The translations under genes were made by a program, and so were the position numbers. The notes below the pieces were generated by a model. It saw nothing but the letters and a program-made list of their open reading frames with translations. It searched no databases and was not told the DNA's origin. Shown here piece by piece: positions 8,280 through 17,592 of a stretch of 64,000 nucleotides of DNA. This stretch comes from Deltaproteobacteria bacterium. GTDB lineage: Bacteria; Myxococcota_A; UBA9160; UBA4427. Position 1 is the stretch's first letter; each line of letters starts with the position of its first letter. The stretch covers positions 310,001-374,000 of the forward strand of contig JADJOR010000024.1 in assembly GCA_016713665.1 (NCBI GenBank). The letters run 5' to 3'.

Positions 8280-8525
8280 GCGAGTCGTGCCCGGCACGCG
8301 ACCTCCCGGCGACGCTGCGCCGACGGCTCCAGTCATCCAGGCCCGTGACCGTGCCGTCGGCATGGTGGCGCGATGCGAGCCGAGTGCAACTCCGAATCTC
8401 CGATCGCCGCGCCGTACTTCGCGGGGCGTTGGGTCGCCGGAGATTCCCTGTATTCTCCGACGCGAGCAGGGTATCGGACTTGCCGCGAGTCCCGATGCGC
8501 TCGGCACGCAGGAGGCGACCCGTCC

Positions 8526-9989
8526 ATGTCCCAGCCCATCCGCAAACGGTTCACGATCATCGGCGCCGGCGCCGGCGGCCTCTGCGCCGGGATCAAGCTG
8601 CTCGAGCGCGGGCAGGGCGACTTCCTGATCTTCGACCGCGAGCCCCGCGTCGGCGGAACCTGGCAGCGCAATACGTATCCGGGCCTCGAGTGCGACATCG
8701 CCTCGCCCCTCTATTGTTATTCCTTCGCTCCCAACCCGGACTGGTCCGGGCCGTTCCCGCCGCATGCGGAGATCCGCGACTACCTCGAGCGGGTCGCCTT
8801 CGAGCGCGGGCTCGAGCCCCATCTCCGCCTCGGGACGGGGGTCGTCTCGGCGCGCTGGGACGAGGCGAGCGCTCGCTGGCGGCTCGTGCTCGACGACGGT
8901 AGCGAGGTCGAGAGCCAGTTCGTGATCAGCGCCGTCGGCATGTTCGGGCCGCCGGCGGTGCCGAAGTTTCCGGGGCTCGACGCCTTCGCGGGAACGATCT
9001 TCCACTCGGCGAAGTGGAACCACGACCACGACCTGCGCGGCGAGCGCGTCGCGGTTCTCGGCAGCGCGGCGAGCGCCGTGCAGTTCGTGCCGGAGATCGC
9101 GCCCGACGTTGCGATGCTCCACGTCTTCCAGCGGACGCCGAACTGGGTCCTGCCGAAGCCGAACGATCCCTATACCGCGGCGCAGAAGGCGGCCTTCCGA
9201 GGCCAACCGGAGCTGCTGGCCGAGGGCCGGCAGAAGCTCTTCGAGATCGTCGAGAAGTCCCTGACCTATCTCGAGCCCGGGTTCTTCCAGGCGGCCGAGG
9301 CGATGGGCCGCAAGGCGCTCGAGGTCGTCGAGGATCCGGAGCTCCGCAGGAAGCTCACGCCCGATCATCCCTTCGGCGCGAAGCGGCCGCTGGCGTCGAA
9401 CAAGTATCTGCAGTGCTTCAACCGCAAGAACGTCGAGCTCGTCGTCGATCCGATCGCGCGGATCACGAAGCAGGGCGTCGTGACCGAAGACGGGCGCGAG
9501 CGAGCGGTCGACACGATCATCCTCGCGACCGGCTTCGAGACCCAGAAGTACGTCAGCGTGATCGACGTCGCGGGGCGCCGCGGGCTCTCGATCCGTGAGG
9601 CCTGGAAGAATGGGGCGGAGGCGTATTTCGGGGTGACGACGAGCGGCTTCCCGAATCTCTTCATGCTCTATGGCCCGAATACCAACGGCGGCAACTCGAT
9701 CATCCTGATGCTCGAGTTCCAGGTCGAGTCGATGCTGCGGCTGATCGGCGAGGCCGATCGCGCCGGGGTCGACTGGATCGACGTGCGCCGCGAGGTCATG
9801 GACGACTTCAACGCGGGGCTCCAGCAGGAGCTCGCGAGCGTTGCCGTCTGGCAGTCCGGCGCCAACGACTACTACCGGGCGGCGTCGGGCCGGATCGTGA
9901 CCCAGTGGCCCCACGGATTCGCGGCCTACAAGGAGCGGGTCGACAAAGTCGATCTCTCGTCCTTCGAGACGGGGAAGGTTCGGCGATAG
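8526..9989 (+). CDS. Flavin-containing monooxygenase / Baeyer-Villiger-type
   Basis: 487 residues. The FAD-binding loop GAGAGGLCAG (~14-23) is followed by VGGTWQRNTYPGLECD, the typical FAD motif of Baeyer-Villiger monooxygenases. The NADPH loop VLGSAASAVQ sits near residue 180. ATG motif 2 (ILATGFET) and a late GPNTNGG segment are present. AGGAGG lies 10 bases upstream of ATG 8526, which outranks an in-frame start at 8373. It leads an oxygenase operon with the luciferase-like and EthD genes. These enzymes insert oxygen next to ketones or oxidise soft nucleophiles with NADPH and O2. Confidence 0.92.
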   Translation: MSQPIRKRFTIIGAGAGGLCAGIKLLERGQGDFLIFDREPRVGGTWQRNTYPGLECDIASPLYCYSFAPNPDWSGPFPPHAEIRDYLERVAFERGLEPHLRLGTGVVSARWDEASARWRLVLDDGSEVESQFVISAVGMFGPPAVPKFPGLDAFAGTIFHSAKWNHDHDLRGERVAVLGSAASAVQFVPEIAPDVAMLHVFQRTPNWVLPKPNDPYTAAQKAAFRGQPELLAEGRQKLFEIVEKSLTYLEPGFFQAAEAMGRKALEVVEDPELRRKLTPDHPFGAKRPLASNKYLQCFNRKNVELVVDPIARITKQGVVTEDGRERAVDTIILATGFETQKYVSVIDVAGRRGLSIREAWKNGAEAYFGVTTSGFPNLFMLYGPNTNGGNSIILMLEFQVESMLRLIGEADRAGVDWIDVRREVMDDFNAGLQQELASVAVWQSGANDYYRAASGRIVTQWPHGFAAYKERVDKVDLSSFETGKVRR

Positions 9990-10050
9990 ACGACGCGGAG
10001 CGGCAAAAATGGCGCGCCGGCTCGCGCGGCGATGAACAGGAAGGACGAGC

Positions 10051-11244
10051 ATGATCCTCGACATCTTCTCCGAATTGCAGAAGTCGCCGGCCGTCTCGGA
10101 GGCCCGTCTCTACGCCGATTCGATCGAGCAGGCGAAGCTCGCCGATGCGATGGGCTTCGGCTGCTGGTGGAGCGTCGAGCATCATTGCACCGGCGAGTTC
10201 AGCTACTGCTCGACCCCCGACCTGTTCCTCTCCGTCCTCTCCCAGCACACCGAGCGGATCCGCCTCGGCACGTCGGGGACGCTCGCGCCCTTCGGCATCC
10301 ACCATCCGCTCCAGATCGCCGAGCGCGCAGCCTTCCTCGACGTCATCAGCGGCGGCCGCCTCGAGCTCGGCCTTGCGCGCTCGGTCGAGCGCGAGTGGGA
10401 GACCTTCGGCGTCGACGGCGAGGAGGCCCGCGAGCAGATCGACGAGGCGCTCCGCCTGATCCCGCGGTACTGGACGGAAGAGCCCTTCGCCTACCACGGA
10501 AAGCACCTCTCGATTCCGCCGCGGGAAGTCGTCCCGAAGCCTCTGCAGAAGCCGCATCCGCCGCTCTGGGTGACCTCCGCCCGGGCCGAGGGATTCGAGC
10601 GGGCGGGGCGCGCCGGGGTCGGAGTCCTCGCGACCCTTCTGCTGGCTCCGCCCGAAGCGCTCAAGATCGCCTTCGACGCCTATCGAAAAGGGCTTGAGCA
10701 TTGCGTGCCGGCGGGCCGCTTCGTGAACGATCAGCGCGCCCTGTTCGCGTTCTTCCACTGCGCCCAGTCGCGCAAGGAGGCGATCGCGAGCGGCGCCGCC
10801 GAAGCGGCGCTCTGGTTCATGAACATGCAGCCCGAGGTCTACAGCGTCCGGCGCACCGATTGGATCGAGAGCATCCGCGCCCAGTCGGTCACGTGGGTCG
10901 ACGGCCGGAGCCACGTGCTGGCCCCGGGCGAGGCCCAGCCGACCTTCGACCTCGATCCGAACGATCCCGTGCCGGTGATCGCGCTCATGAATCGGCAGAT
11001 GGCGGGCGAGAAGCTCGATCCCGTCGAGGCCTACGAGGCGCTCGAGCCCTACGACGCGGTGATCATCGGCGACGTCGAGACCTGTCGGCGGAAGCTCGCG
11101 ATCCTCGAGGGCGTCGGCGTCGATCGCCTGATGTGTTTGATGCAGATGGGCTCGATTCCGCACGAGGTCGTGATGCGCAGCATTCGCGATGCGGGGGAGG
11201 GATTGATTCCCGAGCTCGAGAAGGCGGCCGGGCGGCGGGCGTGA
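10051..11244 (+). CDS. LLM-class flavin-dependent oxidoreductase
   Basis: 397 residues with the bacterial luciferase-like TIM barrel layout. It has an early SVEHHCTGEF segment and TERIRLGT strand, then the PLQIAERAAFLDVISGGRLE helix typical of the family. HPPLWVTSARA lies in the middle and FDLDPNDP late. These enzymes use reduced FMN or F420. AAGGACGAGC before the ATG supports the start. It lies 61 bp after the flavin monooxygenase and overlaps the EthD gene (GTGA), so the three are probably one transcript. Confidence 0.9.
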   Translation: MILDIFSELQKSPAVSEARLYADSIEQAKLADAMGFGCWWSVEHHCTGEFSYCSTPDLFLSVLSQHTERIRLGTSGTLAPFGIHHPLQIAERAAFLDVISGGRLELGLARSVEREWETFGVDGEEAREQIDEALRLIPRYWTEEPFAYHGKHLSIPPREVVPKPLQKPHPPLWVTSARAEGFERAGRAGVGVLATLLLAPPEALKIAFDAYRKGLEHCVPAGRFVNDQRALFAFFHCAQSRKEAIASGAAEAALWFMNMQPEVYSVRRTDWIESIRAQSVTWVDGRSHVLAPGEAQPTFDLDPNDPVPVIALMNRQMAGEKLDPVEAYEALEPYDAVIIGDVETCRRKLAILEGVGVDRLMCLMQMGSIPHEVVMRSIRDAGEGLIPELEKAAGRRA

Positions 11245-11972
11245 CTTCCCGCATCCAGCTCCATCTCGCCGCTCGCGGTGGCCAGTCGTCGGCCGTCGCG
11301 GGGCGCCTCGACGCGCTGACGGACCGACTGATCCGATCGAGCGCCCTGCGCGGCGCCGGCCCCGCGCGCGCCGTCGGTCTCGTCCACACGCCGAACGATC
11401 CGTTCCCGGCGGGCTACCCCGGGATGCGGCCGTTCGACGCGATGCTCGAGCTCGAGTTGCTCGACGGCGATGCCGAGTCGGCTCCGCTGCTCGAGGCCGT
11501 GAGGGGGCTCGGCGATTCGCTCGACGAGCATGTCCACCTCGATCTGTCGTGCGCGCTCGTCGGTGTGCCCAACACGATCATGCCGATCGAAGGCGGTCGG
11601 CCCAGGCCGGCCCGCTACATGTACGTCATGCGCCGGAAGGCCGGGACGACCCACGCGCAGTACATCGACTACTATTTCAACCACCACAAGCGCTTCGGCT
11701 TCCGCGCGCCACGCCACCAGGGCTACGTCCAGTTCCACGTCGACGGATCCGCCTCGGAGGCGGCCGCCCGCGCCGTGGGCTTCGGCCTCTTCCGGGTCGA
11801 CAGCATCAGCGAGTTCCATCTGGAGAGCCTCGCCGCCTGGCTTGCCGTCATGGCCGTCAACGACGATCAGGAGGCGGTCACGGCCGACTCGATCGCCGAC
11901 GAAGAGCTCTTCATGGATCGGGCCAACTCGGTGGCCTACGTCTGCGATAACGTCGTCGTGAAGAGCGCATGA
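11241..11972 (+). CDS. EthD domain-containing protein
   Basis: 243 residues from a GTG start that overlaps the stop of the upstream gene as GTGA, a translational-coupling arrangement. The half from about residue 125 reads ARYMYVMRRKAGTTHAQYID then YYFNHHKRFGF, the EthD ferredoxin-like dimer fold with the conserved H..FN-HH-PL-like region. EthD proteins accompany oxidative degradation operons; their exact chemistry is poorly known. The downstream gene starts inside the stop (ATGA). Confidence 0.8.
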   Translation: MTSRIQLHLAARGGQSSAVAGRLDALTDRLIRSSALRGAGPARAVGLVHTPNDPFPAGYPGMRPFDAMLELELLDGDAESAPLLEAVRGLGDSLDEHVHLDLSCALVGVPNTIMPIEGGRPRPARYMYVMRRKAGTTHAQYIDYYFNHHKRFGFRAPRHQGYVQFHVDGSASEAAARAVGFGLFRVDSISEFHLESLAAWLAVMAVNDDQEAVTADSIADEELFMDRANSVAYVCDNVVVKSA

Positions 11973-12994
11973 GCCGCGGGCGAACGGGGTCTGGAGAGAG
12001 TCGGGTGTCGGGCGCAAAGAACTTCTTTCTCCATTACGACTTCCGGGCGCCGACGATCGGCCCGCCCGCGGCGGACCTGTACGGGGCCGCGCTCGAGCAG
12101 TGCGCATGGGGAGAGTCCGTGGGCTTCGACGAGGTCGTCATCTCGTCGCATCACGGCTGCGACGACGACTACGGCTCGGCACCGCTCGTCGCGGCGACGG
12201 CGATCGCCGCGCGGACGAAGCGGCTCCGGATCGCGCCGGTCCTGGCGCTCCCGCTCTACGACCCGATCCACCTCGCCGAGGAGGTCGCCGTCCTCGATCT
12301 GATCGCCGGCGGCCGCCTCGAGCTCGTCGTCGGCGCGGGCTATCGGCCGAGCGAGTTCGCGATGTTCGGTGGCTCGATGGCGGATCGCGCAGGCCGGATG
12401 GAGGCGGGGATTCCGGCGCTGAGGGCAGCGTGGCGCGGCGAGCCGTTCGAGTTCCAGGGGCGCAAGGTCCTCGTCCGTCCGAGACCGGCACAGCCCGGCG
12501 GCCCACCGATCTGTTATGCCGGCTACTCGGCGCCGGCGGCCCGCCGCGCGGCAAGGCTCGCGGATTCCTTCATGCCGATGCCGGGCGGCGACATCGCGAA
12601 GATCTACGTCGACGAATGCCGGCGGCTCGGTCGCGAGCCGTTGCTCAAGCGGCGGATCGAGTGGATGTTTCTCTACGTCACGCCCGATCCCGACCGCGCC
12701 TGGGCGCGCCTCGCGCCCCATCTGCTCCACGTCGCGAATTCCTACGCGCGCTGGATGAGCGAGGCGGGAACGACGCCCGTCTACACGCCGGCCTCCGACG
12801 TCGCCACGCTGCGGGCGACGGGGACCTTCCAGATCGTGACGCCGGAGGCGTGCATCGCGCTCGTCGAGGGCGTCGACGACGTCATCGTCGATCCGCTCTT
12901 CGGCGGGATCCCGCCCGCGCTCGCGGAAGGGAGCCTCGAGCTGATCGCGAGCCGGGTGCTCCCGGCGTTCCGCAAGGGGCGGGCCGGCGCCTAG
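11969..12994 (+). CDS. LLM-class flavin-dependent oxidoreductase
   Basis: 341 residues, a second luciferase-like enzyme in the operon. Diagnostic blocks are KNFFLHYDFR near the start, FDEVVISSHHG, KRLRIAPVLALPLYDPIHLAEEVA-type strands, and LDLIAGGRLELVVGAGYRPSEF. The ATG at 11969 overlaps the EthD stop by four bases (ATGA). A GTG at 12005 would remove 12 poorly conserved residues and may be the true start. It is the last gene of the operon and is followed by a convergent gene at 13064. Confidence 0.87.
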   Translation: MSRGRTGSGESRVSGAKNFFLHYDFRAPTIGPPAADLYGAALEQCAWGESVGFDEVVISSHHGCDDDYGSAPLVAATAIAARTKRLRIAPVLALPLYDPIHLAEEVAVLDLIAGGRLELVVGAGYRPSEFAMFGGSMADRAGRMEAGIPALRAAWRGEPFEFQGRKVLVRPRPAQPGGPPICYAGYSAPAARRAARLADSFMPMPGGDIAKIYVDECRRLGREPLLKRRIEWMFLYVTPDPDRAWARLAPHLLHVANSYARWMSEAGTTPVYTPASDVATLRATGTFQIVTPEACIALVEGVDDVIVDPLFGGIPPALAEGSLELIASRVLPAFRKGRAGA

Positions 12995-13063
12995 CGCCGC
13001 GGCGATCGAACGATTCGAGCGGCAGGCGGCGTCGCTCTCGGCCGAAAGTCAGGGGCCAATCGA

Positions 13064-13489
13064 TCAGAGCCTGAGCTCGGAGAGCACGAAGGTCGTCCCG
13101 TGGGCGAAGCTCGCCTTCATTCGGCCCAGGAATCCTGCATGGCCGAGCACCCCTGGAACGGATTCGGGCATTCGTTTGAATCGGGCATGGATCTGCCATT
13201 TTGCGTCGTCGAGCGCTGGAAAGACGACTTCGATGGGGAAGACGGAGACCTGCTCGACACCGCCGATCCCCGTGGCCGTCGATCGAGCACCGATCTGGTA
13301 GGCGTTGAGGCCCAGGAGCAGCAAGAGCTGATCGTCGAACATGCACAGATCGGATCCCGTATCGACGAGCGCGAGGAATGTCGGAGTTTGCCTGCCGCAA
13401 TGACGAAGCGCCGCGGTCACCATGGGCCGCATCACGTCATGGTAGGTCCTCTGATAGCGAAACTCGAAGCTAGGGCTCGACGTGGGCAA
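13064..13489 (-). CDS. Retropepsin-like aspartic protease domain protein
   Basis: 141 residues. The motif FLALVDTGSDLCMF at about 37-50 is the DTG(S/A) flap-proximal active site of single-domain, dimeric retropepsin-like proteases. A second hydrophobic-hydrophobic-Gly element (GVLGHAGFLGRM) follows near 117, the usual psi-loop partner. The start is uncertain: TTG at 13489 overlaps the preceding small gene by about 20 bp, and internal ATGs exist. The upstream gene encodes a DUF5678-like protein, a combination seen as a two-gene unit with cytoplasmic retropepsins. Confidence 0.75.
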   Translation of the reverse strand: MPTSSPSFEFRYQRTYHDVMRPMVTAALRHCGRQTPTFLALVDTGSDLCMFDDQLLLLLGLNAYQIGARSTATGIGGVEQVSVFPIEVVFPALDDAKWQIHARFKRMPESVPGVLGHAGFLGRMKASFAHGTTFVLSELRL

Positions 13490-13691
13490 CGTGGACCGTG
13501 TATCGATGAGGTACGCGCGTGAGGATGTACTGCGGTCCTTCTGGCTGGCCCTTGACGACTTCGCGAATGTCTTCGCCCGAGGCGAGGATCTCCTGCCTGC
13601 CGTGCTCGATCCTCAAGAATACCCACTGTCCCTGCAGCTCGGTCGGGAGCGCGGACAAGTCGACGATGTCGAGCGGGGAGTCGTGTTGCAT
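13470..13691 (-). CDS. Small DUF5678-like protein
   Basis: 73 residues. Its core is LPTELQGQWVFLRIEHGRQE then ILASGEDIREVV and a late ILTRVPH. It resembles DUF5678-type small proteins with a W-V-A/F-x-G-x-x-I-A-x-G-x-x pattern. GGAGG eight bases upstream of the ATG at 13691 decides the start over an in-frame GTG at 13706. It overlaps and probably is co-translated with the retropepsin-like gene. Confidence 0.6.
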   Translation of the reverse strand: MQHDSPLDIVDLSALPTELQGQWVFLRIEHGRQEILASGEDIREVVKGQPEGPQYILTRVPHRYTVHVAHVEP

Positions 13692-14025
13692 GGGCGGATC
13701 CTCCACGAGATCGAGATTCTCGGGGCCGTGTGCAAGGCGAGATCCGAAGGGCTCGTGCCATTGTGACAGAACCTCGAACGACTCGGTAGCAGCGGACTCC
13801 GGACGGCGTGCGTTCGGCCGCGGGCATGGACGGGGACAGCGAAGGAGAGCCGGTCAGAATCGATGGTTCTCTCGTGCCGGGGGTTGTCGGGCGATCCTTG
13901 ATGTCGAGTTGCGCTCGGGTCCTGCTGAAGGTTGCCCGGTCGGGTAGGGTGTCGACGTCGGCATTTGTGCAACGCTTTCCGCGGTGCCCGCGCGCCGAGT
14001 CATCCCAGGACACAGAGGACGGACC
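13692..14025. other. Divergent intergenic region
   Basis: About 330 bp separating the leftward DUF5678-like gene from the rightward acyl-CoA dehydrogenase. It should hold both promoters. A loose GTTGC...GCAAC inverted pair lies at about 13931-13974. No confident promoter elements or gene are seen. Confidence 0.35.
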
Positions 14026-16338
14026 ATGCAGCTCGCACCCAGTGAAGATCAGGCGGCCCTCGTCGCCCTCGTTCGAAGCTTCCTCGAGAAGGAGGTTCCG
14101 CCCTCGCGCGTTCGGGCGGCGGAGCCGCTCGGGTTCGACGCCGCGCTCTGGCGGGCGCTCTCGCAGCTCGGGGTCGCGCAGATGGCGCTCGCGAAGGCGC
14201 CGAACGAAGCCGGATCCTCGCTGCTCGATTGTGCGCTGGTCGCGGAAGCGCTGGGGGCCCATCTCGCGCCGGTACCCTTCGCCGAAGTCGTCGCGGCGCG
14301 TGCGGCGCTCGCATTCGTCGGCTCCGCGGCGGCGTCGCTGCCCGAGCTTCGGGACGACGAGGCGCCCGCGCTGGCCCTCGCGTTGCGTCCGGCGAGAAAC
14401 GGCGTCTTCCCGCTCGTGCCGGCCGGCGCCGTGGCGGGCTGGGTCGTGGGGCTCGACGGCGACGAGCTCGTGCTCGTCGAGGCGGGGCCCGGGGAAGCGG
14501 GGCGCGGAGACGTGGGCGCGGCGAGCCCGCAGAGCGCGGGGAGCGCGTCGAGGTCGCCCCGGAATCTCGGCGATTCGCCCCTCGCCGATCGCTCCGCCGT
14601 CGGAAGCAGGCGCCTCTGCCTCGCGCGGGGTGCGGCGGCGAAGGCCGCCTTCGAGCGCGCGCTCGATGTCTGGCGCGTCTTGTCGGCCGCCGCGCTCTCC
14701 GGGCTCTCGGCCCGGGCGCTCGAGATCGGCGTCGCCTACGCGACGGCGCGCGAGCAGTTCGGGGTCCCGATCGGATCGTTCCAGGCCCTGGCCCACCGAC
14801 TCGCCGACGTGTCGGCCTCCGTCGAGGGCGCGGGGATGCTGGTCCGCGAGGCGGCGTGGGCGGCGGACGAAGGGGAGCGATGTGCCTCCGCCTTGGCGTC
14901 GGCCGCCTATCTGTTCGCGGGCGAGGCGGCGCAGCTCTCGGCCGGCGAGAGCCTGCACGTCCACGGCGGCTACGGGTTCACTCTCGAGTACGACATCCAG
15001 CTCTTCTACCGCCGCGCGAAGGCCTGGTCGCTCGCCCTCGACGCCCCCGCGCGCGAGCGCCGCGAGCTCGCGCGCCGCGTGCTCGCCTGCGACCACGCCC
15101 CGGGCCGCTTCGGTCCGCCCCGCGCGGGCGCTCGGGCTGGCGCGACGAGCGACGCCGGCATGGATTTCCGTCTGGGCGAGCGCAGCGATCGCTTCCGCGC
15201 CGAGGTGCGCGCGTTTCTCGCGGAGATCGTGACCGACGAGATGCGCGGACGCGCTCATGCCTCCGGGACCTATCACGACTGGACGCTCCACCGCGCCCTC
15301 GGCGCGAAGGGCTGGATCGCGGCGACCTGGCCGCGGGCGCTCGGCGGTCAGGAGCGCGACCCCGCCGAGATGGCCGCCTTCCACGAGGAGGCGGCGCTCG
15401 CCGAGGCGCCGATCGACGGGCTCCTGATCACGATGATGGTCGCCAACACGATCCGCGACCTCGGGACCGAGGCGCAGAAGCAGGAGCTCATCCCGCCGAT
15501 GATCCAGGGCGAAGCCCTCGTCGCCCTCGGCTATTCGGAGCCGGAGGCCGGCTCCGACGTCGCGGCCGTGCGGACCCGGGCCGTGCGCGACGGATCGGGC
15601 TGGCGGATCGACGGCGAGAAGGTCTTCACGAGCCTCGCTCATGAATCGCAATTCATCTTCCTCCTCGCGCGCACCGACCCCGACAAGCCCAAGCACGCGG
15701 GCCTGACCCTCTTCCTCGTCCCCGTCGACGCGCCGGGCATCGAGATCCGCCCCATCCGCACCCTCGGCGGCGAGCGCACGAACGCGACCTTCTACACGAA
15801 CGTCTACGTCGACGATCGCTTCCGGATCGGCCCGGTCGACGGCGGCTGGTCGGTGTTGGGCGTGGCGTTGACCCACGAGCGCGCCGGCGGGAGCCAGGAG
15901 GGCACCCGCGTGCTGGCGCAGTTCGTCGAATGGGCCCGCGAGGCGCGGGACACCGACGGGCGTCGCCGCATCGACGACCCCGGCGTCCTCGAGGCGATCG
16001 CGCGGGTCGCGATCCACAACGAGGTCTCGTATCTGCTCGGTCGGCGTCCCGGCTGGCTGATGGAGCGCGGGGAGCCGGCGGCCGTGGCGAGCTCGATCGC
16101 GCGCCTCTATTACACGACGGGCTTCCAGGACACCTGCTCCGAGCTGCTCGATCTGCTCGGACCGGACGGCGTATTGCAGCACGGCGAGGCCGGTGCTCCG
16201 GCCGCTGGCTGGATCGAACGGGCCCATCGCCATGCTGCCGTCGGCACGATCTATGCGGGATCGTCGGAGATCCAGCGCACGATCATCGCGCGGCAGGGGC
16301 TCCGGCTGCCGCGGGGCAAGGAAGGCGGACGGCGTTAG
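14026..16338 (+). CDS. Fused two-subunit acyl-CoA dehydrogenase
   Basis: 770 residues, about twice the normal acyl-CoA dehydrogenase length of 380-400. Residues 1-~365 form one dehydrogenase unit (PSEDQAALVALVRSFLEKEV start; REQFGVPIGSFQALAHRLAD; HVHGGYGFTLEYDIQLFYRR). Residues ~379-770 form a second complete unit (FRAEVRAFLAE; GYSEPEAGSDVA; TIYAGSSEIQRTIIARQ). In steroid and related catabolism such pairs are normally two adjacent genes making an alpha2beta2 enzyme; here they are one polypeptide joined by an Ala/Gly/Arg linker. Start ATG 14026 follows GAGGAC. An internal ATG at 15160 marks where the second unit would begin if expressed alone. Confidence 0.92.
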   Translation: MQLAPSEDQAALVALVRSFLEKEVPPSRVRAAEPLGFDAALWRALSQLGVAQMALAKAPNEAGSSLLDCALVAEALGAHLAPVPFAEVVAARAALAFVGSAAASLPELRDDEAPALALALRPARNGVFPLVPAGAVAGWVVGLDGDELVLVEAGPGEAGRGDVGAASPQSAGSASRSPRNLGDSPLADRSAVGSRRLCLARGAAAKAAFERALDVWRVLSAAALSGLSARALEIGVAYATAREQFGVPIGSFQALAHRLADVSASVEGAGMLVREAAWAADEGERCASALASAAYLFAGEAAQLSAGESLHVHGGYGFTLEYDIQLFYRRAKAWSLALDAPARERRELARRVLACDHAPGRFGPPRAGARAGATSDAGMDFRLGERSDRFRAEVRAFLAEIVTDEMRGRAHASGTYHDWTLHRALGAKGWIAATWPRALGGQERDPAEMAAFHEEAALAEAPIDGLLITMMVANTIRDLGTEAQKQELIPPMIQGEALVALGYSEPEAGSDVAAVRTRAVRDGSGWRIDGEKVFTSLAHESQFIFLLARTDPDKPKHAGLTLFLVPVDAPGIEIRPIRTLGGERTNATFYTNVYVDDRFRIGPVDGGWSVLGVALTHERAGGSQEGTRVLAQFVEWAREARDTDGRRRIDDPGVLEAIARVAIHNEVSYLLGRRPGWLMERGEPAAVASSIARLYYTTGFQDTCSELLDLLGPDGVLQHGEAGAPAAGWIERAHRHAAVGTIYAGSSEIQRTIIARQGLRLPRGKEGGRR

Positions 16339-16380
16339 CGCCGCGTGTCTGGTCTGCCTCGCGCGCCGAGCCGCGACAGC

Positions 16381-17592
16381 TCAAGCGCGCCTCATCCGCT
16401 CGAAGGCCTCCCGGATCGCCCGCTCGCCACCGAGCGACGGCGCCTCCTCGAGGACCGCTCTCGCCACCTCTTCGACCGCCTCCGACGCGATGCCGAGATC
16501 GGCGAGCGTGCGCGGGAGCGCGAGCTCGTCGAGCAGCGAGGCGAGGCCGTCGGCGAGCGGGACTTCCCCCTGCGCGTTCCAGCCGAGCGCGCGGGCGAGC
16601 TTCTGCTGTCGATCCCGGGTCGCCTCCGCGTGGAAGCGCAGCGCCTCGGGCAAGGCGACACAGGACGCCGCGCCGTGTCGCGCCTCGCAGACCGCGCCGA
16701 GGGAATGGCGCACGGCCGTCGAGAGCCAGGCGGAGAGCCGCGGGGGCGAGAGCGAGGGGAGCGCCAGCTTCGTCATCCAGCAGGCCGTCAGCAGCGCCTG
16801 CCTCACGCTCGGGTCGGCCCTCGATGCGGCCGGTGTGTTCATCCTTTCGACTGCTCTCGACCGCGGCAGATCCCGGATGAGCAGCGCGATGGCCTGCTCG
16901 AGCCATGGGTCGAGGAAGGGCTCGGGCCCGGACGCGCGACAGTAGGCGGAGATCGCGTCGTCGAGGGCCTTGACTCCGGTCTCGAGCCAGGGCGCGTCGG
17001 GCGTCTCGGCGGCGAGGGCGCCGTCGAGGAAGATCGTCCGCTCGACGCAGCCGAGATCCGGGTACGGCCGCTTGCGCCGGGTCTCGGCGTTTCGAGCGCC
17101 CCAGAAGGGGAGGAACTCCGCGAACGAGAGCGTCGTCGTGATCGCGACGAGCGGGATCGGGGATCCGCTCGGAGCCCTTCGCTCGAAGAGGTTCTGGAAG
17201 CTCAGCGGGGCGAGCTGGGCGACCCGCTTCGTCCCGCTCGCGAGCAGGACGGCGACGCCCTTGCCGCAATCGACGGCCGCACTCCCGCCGACGGCGACGA
17301 CGCCGTCGATCCGCTTCTCGCGGGCCAGCGCCGCGCCGGCGTCGACTGCTTCGGCGGGCGTGTGTGGCCGGGATCCGGCGAAGAGAACGGCGGGACGGCC
17401 GATCGACGCGAGTACGGTCTCGAGCACGGCGCTGCGCGCCACGTTCGCGCCACAGACGACGAGCGGCCGCTCGATCCGGAGCGCCTCGATTTCGGCGGCA
17501 AGCCTCGCCGAGACGCAGCCCTCGCCCGAGACGACCGTGCGCAGACCCGGCCACGGCCGGAAGACGCTCGGTTGCGGGCGCTCCCCGGTCAC
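16381..17592 (-). CDS. Iron-containing alcohol dehydrogenase / maleylacetate reductase-like
   Basis: 403 residues. The nucleotide-binding loop VGGSAAVDCGKG and the C-terminal ATTLSFAE, RHSLGAVCEARHG blocks identify the Fe-ADH superfamily, closest in pattern to maleylacetate reductases. At the usual first metal site (D-x-x-x-H) the protein reads KALDDAISAY, so the canonical Asp and His are replaced by Lys and Asp; the later two histidines are kept. Altered or absent metal use is plausible. The GTG start overlaps the amidohydrolase stop as GTGA, indicating an operon with that gene. Confidence 0.82.
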   Translation of the reverse strand: MTGERPQPSVFRPWPGLRTVVSGEGCVSARLAAEIEALRIERPLVVCGANVARSAVLETVLASIGRPAVLFAGSRPHTPAEAVDAGAALAREKRIDGVVAVGGSAAVDCGKGVAVLLASGTKRVAQLAPLSFQNLFERRAPSGSPIPLVAITTTLSFAEFLPFWGARNAETRRKRPYPDLGCVERTIFLDGALAAETPDAPWLETGVKALDDAISAYCRASGPEPFLDPWLEQAIALLIRDLPRSRAVERMNTPAASRADPSVRQALLTACWMTKLALPSLSPPRLSAWLSTAVRHSLGAVCEARHGAASCVALPEALRFHAEATRDRQQKLARALGWNAQGEVPLADGLASLLDELALPRTLADLGIASEAVEEVARAVLEEAPSLGGERAIREAFERMRRA

